From assembly GCA_037693485.1 (NCBI GenBank), contig CM075348.1, positions 28,266,501 through 28,330,500 on the forward strand: DNA of 64,000 nt, given 5' to 3'. The DNA comes from Kitagawia praeruptora. Lineage: Eukaryota; Streptophyta; Magnoliopsida; Apiales; Apiaceae. The notes beneath the pieces are model-generated. The model worked only from the letters and a program-made list of their open reading frames with translations, did no database searches and was not told where the DNA came from. Below, one piece after another: positions 11,211 through 22,409 of the stretch. A program made the position numbers and the translations under genes. How positions within the stretch are numbered: the stretch's first letter is position 1; each line of letters begins with the position of its first letter.

Positions 11211-12685
11211 GATTTGTATACTCATACTTTGGATGTCAGACTATTTAAAATACTAGACTTCTAAAACAAATATTTGTCATATTGAATTTTTAACTTTTGT
11301 ATAACGTGTCTATAATCGTTAAATTTGATTAGCTTAATTAATTTTCTTCAATCTTTCATTATTATCTTCATTCTCAAACTCATTCCATCATTGTTGAAAC
11401 TTTTAAGAAATTAAAATTTGAAAATCTCATTCATTTTTAATGAAATCAAATCATTTAAATTACAATAAAATCATCTTTTTCTCCTTTACAAATTGATATT
11501 ATTTAAAAGTACATAACTAAAAAGGTTATACATACGAATTCCTTAAAGTCAATATTTGATAGTTATAATTGATATCGCCCAATATCCCATTGTAGAGAAG
11601 AAAGATTCATTATGAAATGAATGATATATTCGTATTTTAAGTTCTCATAAAAATTATCAATAGTAAAAATGAGTTGGAGGAAGAAGATGATTAATAAAAG
11701 GGTGATGGTCCTAAATGCCCACCTCTCAAAACATTTGGTCCAAAATACCAATTTTCGAAAGGAATGACCCTAAATACCCACGGGACACGCATGTGGGAAA
11801 GGAGTATCCGGACACTCCTTTGACACATGCGTGTCCTTCACAAATTCGATTTCTGCACAGGTGAACATAGCTTGAGACACGCATGTTGAGAATGCGTGTC
11901 ATGAGATGCGCATGTTCAACATGCGTGTCTTAGGCACGGTTCACCGTTTTCTCCAATCCGTCGCCGTCGTTTTTTGCTCGGTTTTTTTCAACCGACTCGT
12001 TTGTTCTCTACAGGCAACGATCACTCAGATGTGATACACCAAAATGATCATCGTTGCACACTCTACAATCCTATGTCCTTGGATTGTAGTTTGTTTCGCT
12101 GTAATCGATAGGCCCAAATCGATGATATTTCCCCGACTTCTTTTTCCGATTTGCTTGTACACGCCCCTGCGGGGCCGTAACCAACAATTAGTCGAGGTAA
12201 AAGGATGAGCAATGTTTGGGCATCATTTTGGTACCCTCACCAACACTGGACGTGGCCGGAATGTCGAGAACGAACGGTAGCGAACGGAGTGCGGTTTTAA
12301 GGGAGAGAGAAGCTCAAATCTGTAAATGGGAGAATGACGTGAGATGACGTCATCACGCATCTCAGAGATGCGTGACCCCTGTTACGCATGTTAGACATGC
12401 GAATCACGGGACACGCATCTGTGATATGCGTGATCCGTCGGTATTTTGGACCCCCTGCTTCCGCCTTTCAGCATTTTGGGTCTTGGGGCTCCAAATCTAG
12501 GTATTTTGGGCATTTTCTCATTAATAAAAGACGAATTTATCTCTGAATCTTTTGATGGTGTTAAATTAATTTGATGAGTATTTATACATTATAAAAAAGT
12601 TAGAAAAGCAGTATAGCAAACGTTAATTTTAACAATCTAGTATTTCAAATGGTCTGATATCCAAAATGCTAATACAGAAAATTTC
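11211..12685. mobile_element. Older foldback/MITE-like element, split by a later insertion
   Basis: The left arm from about 11211 (CTTTGGATGTCAGAC, then AAATACTAGACTT) matches in inverted orientation the right arm ending about 12685 (read on the other strand TTTTGGATATCAGACC, then AAATACTAGATTG). Similarity runs for roughly 100 bp with several mismatches. The terminal TSD could not be fixed. The element at 11701-12519 lies inside it and is younger. Confidence 0.5.
11701..12519. mobile_element. Mutator-like non-autonomous element (819 bp) with 11-bp TSD
   Basis: Perfect 11-bp direct repeats ATTAATAAAAG flank the block (11690-11700 and 12520-12530), within the 9-11 bp range of Mutator-like elements. 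The ends share ATGCCCA and GGTCCAAAATACC words in inverted orientation but are not a clean long TIR. The interior is much more GC-rich than its surroundings and full of short palindromes such as GACACGCAT...ATGCGTGTC on both flanks of a non-repetitive core. No transposase seen. Confidence 0.6.
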
Positions 12686-13173
12686 CTAAAATTAACCTTT
12701 AAAATGTGATTATAATAATTTACTATTTTTTATTTATTAAGGTCCCGCAAGAACATTAGTAATATTAGTGATTATGATGATGTGTCCTGATTTTAATGAT
12801 TAACTTTAGATAATTCTCCTAAAGTTAACTTTAGGCTTTCTTCCCCTTACCTAAAATATATTATATACTTTAAATTATAGGAAATGAGCAATAAACAAAT
12901 GAAAGCTATTACTACTTGTTAGTGAATCAGTGATAAAGATTTAGAGGCAAGTGGAGTTAACTACATGTTTTAAATTCGTCGTGGTAAGGGTAAGCAAAAA
13001 AAAAAAACAGACAGTGAATTAGGGGGAAAAAAAAAACAGACAGTGCACAGTGGATCTATATAGTCATCCATGCAAAAACAGACGTATATACTGATATACA
13101 TCCCACATTCCCACTTGCCGCATCAACTTGGCTTCTCCATATATTATTAATTATCATTATGATTAATTTATTG
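12686..13173. other. AT-rich intergenic; no gene seen
   Basis: AT-rich sequence with two short poly-A stretches near 13000-13036; no recognisable gene. Confidence 0.4.
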
Positions 13174-13181
13174 ATCATAAT

Positions 13182-14042
13182 TAGGGTTGTAAATGAGTCG
13201 ATACGTTCACGAATAATTCGGTGTTCGGTTCGAAAAAAGTTCGATTCGAGTTGTAAACAAGTCGAACATGAACACGATGTTGAGGTTCGTCTCGTAAATG
13301 AGCTGAACCCAAACACGACATAGTTCGGCTCGAAAGTTCGCGAACAAGTTCGATTATATAGTTCATGAGCAAGTTCATTAATATAGTTCGTGAACCTTGT
13401 TCGTAAATATGGTTCATGAATAAGTTTGTGCACAAACTTCATATATATATGTTCGCGAACATAATTTCTTAACATTTAACGGGAGTTCTTGAATTCACGA
13501 TAATTTGTAAATAATTGTATAAGTAAGTGTTACGAAGTAATATGTTAGTTTATTTTGTCTATTCATTATATTTTCTTTGTTTAAATTTATAAATTATTTT
13601 TATTAATAATAATTAAATTATACATATGTCACATTATAAATTATAACATTAGTTCGTTATGTATTAACTAAACTTGGTCCAAATTTGATTCCTTGAAAAG
13701 TCTAAATTCGAAGCATTTCTCGAGTTTTTAATGTTTCATCCCCCAATTTTATTTTTATTTTAATTGCATTAAAAATTTTCTAGGAAAAAAAGGTTGAAGT
13801 GTTCATGAACACGAAATCATGAACACTATTTATGAGATGTTCGTGAATAGTATCTCGTTAGACATGTTCGTGAACTGTTCGCAAATATGTTCGTGAATAA
13901 AAATTTTCTTAACGAGTCGATACACAAACAAAAATATTGACTCGATCAAAGTTCGAGCTCGAGTTCGAGTTCGATGTATTTATAACGAGCTGATACACGA
14001 ACAGTTAAGAGTTCGGCTCGATTCGACTCATTTACGGCAATA
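13182..14042. mobile_element. Non-autonomous hAT element (861 bp), TSD ATCATAAT
   Basis: Perfect 8-bp TSD ATCATAAT at 13174-13181 and 14043-14050. Termini are TAGGGTTGTAAATGAGTCG and, on the other strand, TATTGCCGTAAATGAGTCG. The interior is packed with GTTCG/CGAAC words in both orientations (subterminal repeats), as in hAT elements. Reading frames inside are by-products of these repeats. Confidence 0.85.
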
Positions 14043-14050
14043 ATCATAAT

Positions 14051-14809
14051 ATTAAAAATATCTGTTTCTGAGGTAACATGAAACTGAGGGCCATTTAGCC
14101 ATTTTAAAAAGGTGGAGGGCATATCAAACACACACACGCACCATATTTAGCATGAGATTTTTTACATACTCTTACGTATTAGGTTTGATGTAGCTGAAAT
14201 TTACTACTATAATACATGAAAGGTGAGAATTGAGTGTTTGTTTGTATGTGGCTTTCCTGTCCAGTGGGCTTTTCAGATTTTTTACAATCTGCATGCTAAC
14301 AAGTACTCGGCCTAACATTGCTGGTCCATTATGCCATTCAGAGTAATTTTTAAGAAAAATACGTGAGACACAAGATTTTGTCGTTCACGAAAGATTTTCC
14401 CCACTTCTAATTACTTCAGCCTTTGCACTTGCAAATTAAGAAAAGCAAATTCAATTTCTACTTATGTATAGAAAGCAACAATAAGGATTCATTCAAGCTA
14501 GAATTGCAGGCTTGCAACTAGCCAACTGCAGCCTCCACTTCTTTCTCCTCTTCGTACTGCAAACTTTACCAAAAAAATTTAAGAATCTCAGCCTTCAAAC
14601 ACAAGAATAAGCAATAAAACACAAGAATGCGGGAGAAGAATAATTATGTAACGAGAAGCTGAAAGTTACACAAACCAACAGTTGGCAGAAATTGTTGGAC
14701 AAACACACGTCCGTCACTTATTGATCAACACTAGTATTATTATTAAAACTCCTCAAATGCAACACAAAAGCACAAAGATGGGTAGTTCACTCAACACAAT
14801 GCAGTCAAC
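14051..14809. other. 3' flank of the 6-phosphogluconolactonase gene
   Basis: Presumed 3' UTR (next to 14810) and intergenic sequence. A plus-strand frame running into the gene from 14682 is antisense to the terminal exon and is not a gene. Confidence 0.45.
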
Positions 14810-17011
14810 TCACTTGGCTACATCAGTTACAATCTTCAGTTTTGAAGCTGCTCCATTGTCTAAGAACCATGTCAACGGCCCTTCAGGTGAGACCATCTGG
14901 ATAGGCAACACATTAGAACTTTCAACATCGTCAAGGGCCACATGCACTGCGTGCGCTGCAGCATCCCCAACTATCACAAGTGCGATATTTGCAGAGGAGT
15001 TGATTACTGGAAATGTAAAAGTAATTCTTTCTGGAGGTGGTTTTGGAGAGTCTTTGATGAAAGTAACCCACTTTTCTTTCTCTTGGACAAGAGGATGTCC
15101 AGGAAACAAAGAGGCCACATGTCCATCCGGGCCCATACCTACTAACATGAGATCAAATTTCGGAAAGCTGCTAATTGCAGATCGAGTAATTATAGGAGTA
15201 CTATTAACTAGATGCTTAAGACATGTCTCATAGTCTTCGGCTGCACCTTCGGCCGAGAGAGCATCATTAATAGAATACACATTACCAGGGAGAAATGGAA
15301 CCTGCCAGAGAAAAAGGTAAGAGAAATCATTTGGAAATCGTCTAACAAAACAAATTTGGCAATGCTTGAAACAAGTTAGTTAAATTAGCTCCAAACTGTA
15401 ATGGAGAAGTCTTGGTGCCTTTTTTTTTTTTCATTCAAATGTAAAGACAGATTTTTGAAGATCGCTGCAACATAGTGATCAAAAAAAAAAAAAAAGATCG
15501 CTGCAACATACACTTTTATTTTATTCAGAAAAATAAATAAATTTAAAAGGGGCTTAACTGCAAATGTTTGTCCATTGAAAACAAAGATAACAATTAAACT
15601 GCCAGGCACCTAGTTACCTATTCAACTCTAGTGCTACCTTCAGTTTTGTCCTGCAACAAACAGCTGATAAAAGACATCGGTTAGCTTATAGGAAAAGCCT
15701 CCTTTTTATGAGCTTATCCAAGCCGGTCTTTAGGATATTCACGCCTTAAGCCCCAATTTTATTTTATTTTTAAAGAAAAGGCTCCACTTATCTACATATA
15801 TAACAAGGTAAAGTAGAGCTTCAAAGCTGATCAAAGACTTGCTTTTGATCAACTCAGTTCACTTGCATCCACAGCAGCTTTATTACTTCAACTCTTTGAT
15901 TTTGTCCGTTTTATTAATGTCAGACATTTCGAAGCTCGGGATAACTCTTACTTTATGTTGAATCCTTTAGCTGAAATGTGGATATTCGACTAGAATATGA
16001 TACAAACTTATGATGCCAAAAAATAGAGAGGGAAGAAAAATGTGAAAAAAGAGGATGCCAGATTTGCAAAATGCTTTACAAAATCATATTTGATTTCACT
16101 TTATTATTAGTGTTCACTATGTAATTTTATCTAATATCCTTGTTTACATATAAGTAATATCATGTCCCTAACCCCAAACCCATGTCTTAAAATAGGATAG
16201 GGACCAAATTCTAGAAAATACTAAGAGTCCGAATGTTGGACATGTGTCGTGTCCCACACTTCCTAGTTGAGTCCGAGCAACATAGCATAGTACTGTAATA
16301 AGTAGGGTACGCGGGCTGTAATTACAAAACAATCATAAAGCCAAACTTGAGTAAAATAATCACTACAGTGTTAAACATATAGTAATTCAGAGTAATTTCC
16401 CTCAACACCTTATAATTTGGAAAATGTGATTGAAATCAGTCCATATTCAAGGGATGAAATAAATGGTAAATAAACTAACAGTCCTGAATATATAATTCCA
16501 CGAAACAAAAACAGCTTTGAGGCTTCGGGCAACATAATCATCAAACAAAAAGCAATCATTTAAACTTTAAACACCATCGTATAGCAATTAACATAGTAGA
16601 AATTGGGGGAAAAAGATGAACCTTGGAGAGGAAATGATCATAGGCAAGCAAGTAATTGCTGTCAGGATGATTCTTGGGAACCACTCTCTCATCCAACCAG
16701 AACACATACCATTTGGACCAGTCCAATGATTCTTTATAAGGAGCTTCCACTAATTTACTGACAATCAAACATTCCCACACAAATCAAACATAGCAATTGT
16801 AAGTAATAATAAAAATGAAGATGAAAGAAAGAACAGCAGAAACAAACCCGAGAGATTCGAAGAGATCACCCCCAGACAAAACAATAGTAAAAGCACCTCT
16901 GTCTTTGATAACCTTGTCCGAAAGATGAGCAATGTAGTTTGCAAGTGACACTGATAAATCTTCTCGTTTGTTAAATATTCTGACATCACCTTTTCCTTTG
17001 GCTGAACCCAT
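14810..17011 (-). CDS. 6-phosphogluconolactonase, cytosolic type (three exons, 263 aa)
   Basis: The enzyme hydrolyses 6-phosphoglucono-1,5-lactone to 6-phosphogluconate, the second step of the oxidative pentose phosphate pathway. Minus-strand exons: 17011-16848, 16757-16622, 15301-14810 (stop at 14812-14810); GT-AG junctions keep frame and give 263 aa. Visible family motifs: LSGGDLFESL near residue 45, WLDERVVPKNHPDSNY (75-90), MGPDGHVASLFPGHP (156-170) and PERITFTFPVI (190-200). The start chosen is the ATG before GSAKGKGDVRIF, which matches the usual beginning of cytosolic plant PGLs; an in-frame ATG 42 nt further upstream would add an unlikely extension. There is no transit-peptide-like N terminus. 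The second glycine-rich motif reads SGGD where many homologues have SGGS, an ordinary substitution. Intron 2 is long (1320 bp), intron 1 only 90 bp. Function is confident; the paralogue number is not. Confidence 0.93.
15302..16621 (-). other. Intron 2 of the 6-phosphogluconolactonase gene
   Basis: Bounded by donor GT (16621-16620) and acceptor AG (15303-15302) on the minus strand. No embedded gene or transposon was recognised; short A/T runs occur near 15421 and 15481. Confidence 0.8.
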
Positions 17012-17350
17012 GCTTTGGTTACCCTTTTGTTCTAATCTATCTTGGAGAATCAAATTATTGGGTTTTAATTTATGAGTCGAGTCATCAGGTGTAGGTGGAG
17101 TGTGCAGTTGTGCACTATAGGTCTATAAATGTATCCTACCTCGTTAGGGTGACACCTGTCCCTTTCTTTTAGTTTGACCAAACGTTCAATATGTTTAGTA
17201 GGAGTAATACGTTAATTTAAAATAAGAAATTTAATCTAAATTTGAATAGTATATAGGTATAGACTAAATGACAGTTTGTACCCCTTATGTATATGAGTTT
17301 TGTCAAATTGGTCCAGATTTACGTTTTTTAGCATTTTGCAACCCCTATCT
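17012..17350 (-). other. Upstream region of the 6-phosphogluconolactonase gene
   Basis: 5' flank. TATA-like words occur (for example minus-strand ATTTATAG around 17124) but none can be assigned with confidence. Confidence 0.3.
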
Positions 17351-17550
17351 TCAAATTTCACTTTGAATTACAACCCTTCACTAATATTCTAGACCAAAAA
17401 GGAAGGCTTTCTTGATGGATGTAGGCCTTTAAGGGTTAAGACAAACATAGTACCTCTTATACCTTTATGCATCTGTCTCATTCATCAATAAAAACCTTCC
17501 TTTTTTGTCTAGAATATTAGTGAAGGGTTGTAATTCGAAGTGAAATTTGA
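17351..17550. repeat. Large hairpin repeat, probable foldback MITE remnant
   Basis: Left arm 17351-17414 (TCAAATTTCACTTTGAATT, ACCCTTCACTAATATTCTAG) is matched in inverted orientation by 17485-17550 (CTAGAATATTAGTGAAGGGT, AAGTGAAATTTGA) with few mismatches and a loop of about 70 nt. No coding sequence. A short part of the right arm (AATAAAAACCTTCC) recurs at about 17571. Confidence 0.75.
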
Positions 17551-17603
17551 GACTCTGAGATAAAGCTTCAATAAAAACCTTCCTTGTATGAAAAGACAAA
17601 CTT

Positions 17604-17897
17604 TTAAGATAAAGCTAACCGAGATAACCAAACTCTGAGACTCTCAGCAACAGAACTGCTCCCTAAAAGAGAATCCACCACTCTGATCTTGCATCTCCAA
17701 GCACACCTATCAGCGGTCATGGTCTCATTTAAGTTTAAGGCCTTCAAATCCAACCTAAGCTGCTCTTCCCATGACCTCCTCGATCTGCCTCTCCTCCTCA
17801 CCCCATCAATCGAAAGACTCTCGACCCAAGAAAATGCCCGAAAGACCATTCTAATTTCTACATTATCTACCAGACTAAGAGCAGTTAGCAGTATCAT
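17604..17897 (-). pseudogene. RTE-type LINE 3' fragment
   Basis: The minus-strand frame contains RRRGRSRRSWEEQL, LRLDLKALNLNETMTADR and AWRCKIRVVD, the characteristic C-terminal end of RTE-clade LINE polyproteins. Only this tail is present, without the RT core, so it is a 5'-truncated remnant. The resemblance is from knowledge of the family and the match is short. Confidence 0.6.
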
Positions 17898-18049
17898 TAG
17901 GCCAATAGCAAATAATCTGCTACTGTATATATACTATTTAGTAATCTAGTCATTTTTATAGTCCACTGATGACTGAATAGAAATTCCGAAGAATTCAAAT
18001 GCATCGAGAAGCAATTACTTAGAACTGAGGAAACAGACAGTATATACTT

Positions 18050-18143
18050 GCGAGCATTGATAAACTGTTCAGAAGTGAGAAGCCACGGATGAGCAGCAAC
18101 TTCATGGCAATAACAAGTTCGTTTGCTACTTGCCTCGGTCCTT
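18050..18143 (-). pseudogene. Possible exon remnant of an unrecognised gene
   Basis: On the minus strand an open stretch reads SSKRTCYCHEVAAHPWLL followed by TSEQFINARKY, then a GT. The paralogous stretch in copy B (about 38415-38510) keeps SSK.TCYCH but is then frameshifted. The HPW motif is reminiscent of protein-kinase C-lobes, but the match is too short to name a family. Confidence 0.25.
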
Positions 18144-18253
18144 ATTCATTCTCAAAGAAACCAATAGAAAAGTAGCTAAAATTGTTTGAGCTAAATCTAT
18201 TCACATCCCCATCAAAGCACAAGAAGGCTAATTTTGTACTGAGGTCTAACTTA

Positions 18254-19199
18254 GACCATCTCTAATCCAAGACACCAAAATAGTGTCCTTGTGACACTAT
18301 TTTGGTGACAAAATTACATCATTCATAAAATTCATTCCAACCCATGGTCACTATACTTGACACTAAAAAGAATCTTTCACCAATAAAATAGAATATTCTA
18401 ACTTTGTTCAATTTTTACATTATTAATATCTATTATATTTTAAATTGTAATGTTATGGTCGCATAATATAAATTTATTAATATAAAAAATTAATTATAAA
18501 AAAACAATTATCCAAATTTTGTTAAAATTTAGTCAAAAGTTTAAAAAGGAATAAATCACAATTAACAAATGTTCCCATTTGCCACATCTAAGAAATAAAA
18601 GTGGAAAAGGCTTGACTTAATTTTTTGAATTGCCGTATTCTTTCTCCAAAGGTGCTCAATCAACGCATTGCGAAGTTCAAAATAAGCTTCCTTATCTTTG
18701 ATTTGTCCATATCTACTTGCAAAGTTTTGAAATTTGACATCTTCATTTCTTATAATTATTATCTTGTAACTTCTTATTTATCATTATGATATTATTTTTA
18801 TAATTAAATTTGGTGTGTTGTTTATAATTCATGATTAAGATTTTTTTTCAAGATTTTGTGTGAAAGTTTTTTAAAAAAATATTTTAGAATTAACAAGAGT
18901 TAAGAAGAAAACAAGTTTCAATTGATAAAAATTTAAAGTTAAAAATTACAAAAACAAATAAGTTGGAAAAAAATTACAAGAACAAATAGTAGGACATAGA
19001 TGGGAAAAAAATTGTTTTGTTAACAAATATAGGGGCATTGTTGGAATTTTGAAAGTCACCAAATGTACTTTTGTCACCAAATTTGGTGACCCAAAACTCA
19101 TTTGGTGATCTTGGGTCACTATTTTAGTATTGCATTAGAATGGATATGACACTATATCCATCACTATTATAGTGATTTAGTGATGGGTTGGAGTTGCTC
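18254..19199. mobile_element. PIF/Harbinger-like non-autonomous element (946 bp)
   Basis: Ends GACCATCTCTAATCCAA and, on the other strand, GAGCAACTCCAACCCAT are imperfect TIRs of the common plant 'GAGC(A/T)(A/T)CTCCAA' type. They are flanked by TTA (18251-18253 and 19200-19202), the 3-bp TSD of this superfamily. Subterminal CACCAAAATAGTG-like words occur in both orientations. Non-coding interior. Confidence 0.75.
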
Positions 19200-19248
19200 T
19201 TAGACATATTATCCTCTGAAATAGAACCCCCTTCCCCCTACTTGGGCG

Positions 19249-20163
19249 TAGAGATGCACAAAAGGTCCATCGGACCGGGCTTTGACCGGGCTTTGAAAAG
19301 CCCGGACTTTTTGGTCAAAGCCCGGTCCGGGCTTTGACTTTGACCGGGCCGGGCTTTTGTGAAAAATGTGAGCCCGTTTAGGCCCTCGAAGCGGGTCGCG
19401 GTGGGTTTTTTTCCGGGTCCGAAGCGGGCTGGGCCGGATCGGGCTTTTTTCTGGATCAAATCGGATCGAGATTTTATGTTATATAAGAATGTTCTTTATG
19501 TAATAATGGCAGACATGTGTTAAACAATCTATATTGCCGATACAAATATTACATTTATCGATTTACTTTTTGATTTGATGATATATTAATTAATTACACG
19601 TGTACTTAACTTGTTTTCGTTCATGTACCGTAATATATGCATATAAATAATCTTATTATTAATAATGAAAAAACTACTTGTACATACTTTCAATCAAATT
19701 CAAATCGCTTGGTTGCCTCTAGGAAGGATTCAACAGCGATCCAATTAAGCGTCTGTGCCGATTGTATTTGTAGATGCCGTATGGCTTTTGATTAATGAAT
19801 TGATTGCTTTTTGTTCAAAAAAATAATGAATATGTAAATATATATGTTAATATGTACTTAAATTATTTTTATATTTGTAGGAAGTGTAAATACATAAATA
19901 TTTATGTAAGTATACTAGAATAATCGAATTTTACCCAGACTTTTTCGGGCCGAACCGGGCTTTTAATCGGGTCGGGCCAAAGACCGGACTTTTTAAAAGA
20001 CCGGGCTAAGACCGGGCTTTTGCCGGGCCGGGCCGGGCTTTGCCTAAAAATATAGGGACAGTTTAAGGCCCTCGGACCGGGTTTGACCGGGCCGGGCTTT
20101 GACCGGACTTTGCCGGATCGGGCCGGGCCAGATTTTCGTGCTCGAGCTTTTTGTGCATCTCTA
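19249..20163. mobile_element. Non-autonomous hAT element (915 bp), GC-rich ends
   Basis: TIRs TAGAGATGCACAAAA at both ends. The 8-bp TSD is CTTGGGCG (19241-19248) and CTTAGGCG (20164-20171), one mismatch. Subterminal regions are tandem CCGGGCTTT/AAAGCCCGG words. Apparent Pro/Gly/Arg-rich frames inside are by-products of this repeat. Confidence 0.85.
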
Positions 20164-20171
20164 CTTAGGCG

Positions 20172-20966
20172 TAAACTCAACATGCACTTGTCACTTGAAA
20201 AAAGCAAAAATAGTTGTTGCAAAAAAAGTAATGCTAGGTACATATAACTGGTTACATAACTTTTGCACATAATGAGTTGGATCCCACTAAAATAAATTTT
20301 TATTAATTGATATTATTGTGAATGCTGTGACCTATTGAGTTATAATCAATCAAATTGAAATAATTATGATTTTGTGAAATTTTATATAAATCTAGCATTT
20401 TTCAAAAAAAGAATTTAAGAAAAGAGCTAAAGTTGGAACATGATACCATAAAAAACATGCCAAAAACCATGCATTTGACAGTATTGTACACCGAAAATGT
20501 CGATTGTAAATCAATCTACTTTTATATATTAGCGATCGACATTTTGACTTTTTAGCACCAGAAAAAGAGTCCAAAATATTTGCATACAAAATATTATTAA
20601 TGAAAAGAAATCAATAAAAAATGTCAACTAAACTGTTCTTGTGTGTTCTTGCCTTCTTGGACACATGTTAGAAAAACCATTTTGAAAGAATAAGAACTCT
20701 TAGTCATTTAAGAATAAAAAATGATTAAATTTTTCTGGAAATACTAATATTAATCCATAATTTTTCTTGTCACCATGAGTTGAACTATATTAATGTTGAA
20801 TTTAAGATTCAGTAGCATAAATATATAGATTAGTCTTTCTACATAAAAAATAAAAAGTTAAATAAATTATGTAATTCAGGGAGGGGGAAGGCATGGGGAA
20901 AAAACAACAGGGAGGTGGGAAAAAATGAAAAAAAAAAAAAAAAAAAAAAACAACAGGGAGGTGGGG
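20172..20966. other. AT-rich intergenic; no gene seen
   Basis: No gene recognised. A poly-A run lies at about 20931-20950. Confidence 0.4.
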
Positions 20967-20972
20967 AAAAAA
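20967..20972 (-). terminator. Pol III terminator of tRNA-Leu
   Basis: Minus-strand run of T immediately 3' of the tRNA gene (ATTCCTTTTTTCCCC). Confidence 0.7.
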
Positions 20973-20976
20973 GGAA

Positions 20977-20981
20977 TGACG

Positions 20982-21052
<71 letters not shown>

Positions 21053-21056
21053 CGTC
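20977..21056 (-). tRNA. tRNA-Leu (UAG), copy A
   Basis: An 80-nt gene on the minus strand, intronless. Acceptor GACGGTT pairs with AGCCGTC (one G.U), discriminator A. The D arm contains the A box TGGCCGAGTGG; the anticodon stem CCAGA/TCTGG encloses TTTAGGC, giving anticodon TAG; a long variable arm is present; the T arm GTGGGTTCAAATCCCAC holds the B box. Long variable arm plus TAG identify leucine. The sequence is identical to copy B. Confidence 0.95.
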
Positions 21057-22400
21057 TGGATGTTAGATTTCTAGAGAAAATATATAAATAATGTAAAGAA
21101 AAAAAAACATTTTCATTAATAGAATAAAAAATACCCTCTCAACGTTTTTTCTTTGCTAGAGACCTTTTCAAATTTCAATGCTTTCACGTCTGCAATTAAG
21201 CCTCACTTTCCTTGGAAGCGACCAGTTACACACGTGAGTACGATACGCAAATACTACTCAACTTTTCCCATTCATCATTATCACATTTGTCAATGCACAT
21301 TTTTTATTATTAATATCTTCAATTTCGTATTAGTAGTAAATATAAAAACTTCACTGTATTAAAGTACTCAAAAATATTAATCCAACAAGATCACTCATGA
21401 TTATATTTGGTCTTATAGATTATGCGTAAATTAGTAGTCAATCGCTTAGAATGAACAGTATCAAAAGTCAAAACGGGAAAAAGATTATGAGACAGAGGGA
21501 GTATTATTCTTGCAACTCTAGGATTTTTGAACTTTTTTTTTTGTATTGATTTAAATTTCATTAAACTAACACAAGACTGCATGCATTTAACATTTTCTAA
21601 GCCCTGGTATTAAAAGAGGTTTGTGCATACAGATCGAGATATTCTTAAATTTTAGGGCTTATTCTGATTCGGGTTAAATCGCATAATTCACATAAAGCAA
21701 TTAGATTTTAAACTGATCCGAACCGAAACTAAAATATGGTTCGCGGTTCCGGTTCAACTAAATTAAAAATTCACATATTGTAGATTGCTTTCGGTTCGAC
21801 CTCAATCCAACCCGTTTTCAATCCAAATAACATCTATATACATGTATACTTTAATTTTGAAAAAAGGTACTTGGTGTTCAAGTGTAAAAAAAGGGTTTTT
21901 GTAAATTTTGTGAATAGTACCTAAAATTTGAATTTGAATAAAAGAGAGTAAATGAGTATTATTAGTGCTTGGAATCTAAATTTTGTGACACAAAATGAGA
22001 ACATCATCTCATGGGTCATCTCATGGACTGTTATTGTTTACTCCGACCAGATCAAACGTTATTGAATTAATGATCTGGATTAGCCCATTTTGTGTTTCTT
22101 CAATCTCATCAACGATAAAAAATTAGCAATATAGGTGATCTTGGACAAGCCACTTATAATATGCCGCGTGAAGGAGGTGATAACTTTCACCATCGTTGAT
22201 ATTTTCTATCCAACGATCCAATAAAAAATAACATTAATTAATAAAAGTAGTACATAGGAAACCCTACACACAATCTTTCTGCATGTTGATATTTTCTATC
22301 CAATGGTAAAAAAAAAAAATTAAGTATAATTAATAGAAGTGGTAGATAGAAAACACTACACTCAACCCTACACTCCTACTCACCCGTCGCTCTCTTCCCC
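21057..22400. other. Intergenic region with short duplications
   Basis: No gene recognised. The part to about 21650 belongs to the segmental duplication. At about 21670-21830 there are CGGTTC/GAACCG words of a decayed repeat. Around 22196-22265 and 22285-22372 a segment with GATATTTTCTATCCAA is tandemly repeated. Confidence 0.4.
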
Positions 22401-22409
22401 GTTTTCTCG

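Larger units (their letters stand above)
17892..21660. repeat. Segmental duplication, copy A (with tRNA-Leu)
   Basis: Blocks at 17892-18240, about 20795-20835, 20960-21240 and 21515-21650 align in the same order and orientation with blocks in 38327-39700. Shared landmarks include TATCATTAGGCCAATAGCAA, GAAGCAATTACTTAGAACTG, CTTGCCTCGGTCCTTATTC, the whole tRNA gene, GCTTTCACGTCTGCAATT and TTTGTGCATACAGAT. The two TEs at 18254 and 19249 are present only here, so they arrived after duplication or were lost from copy B. Confidence 0.85.

Noticed and set aside
14682..15233. 183-codon plus-strand frame
   Set aside because: Antisense to the last exon of 6-phosphogluconolactonase, which has clear family motifs.
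19238..20270. Pro/Gly/Arg-rich minus-strand frames
   Set aside because: They translate the tandem CCGGGC words of the hAT element 19249-20163.
20802..21050. Minus-strand frame starting MAEWSKAPDLGSG
   Set aside because: It is the well-known spurious translation of a tRNA-Leu gene (20977-21056) running into its poly-T flank.
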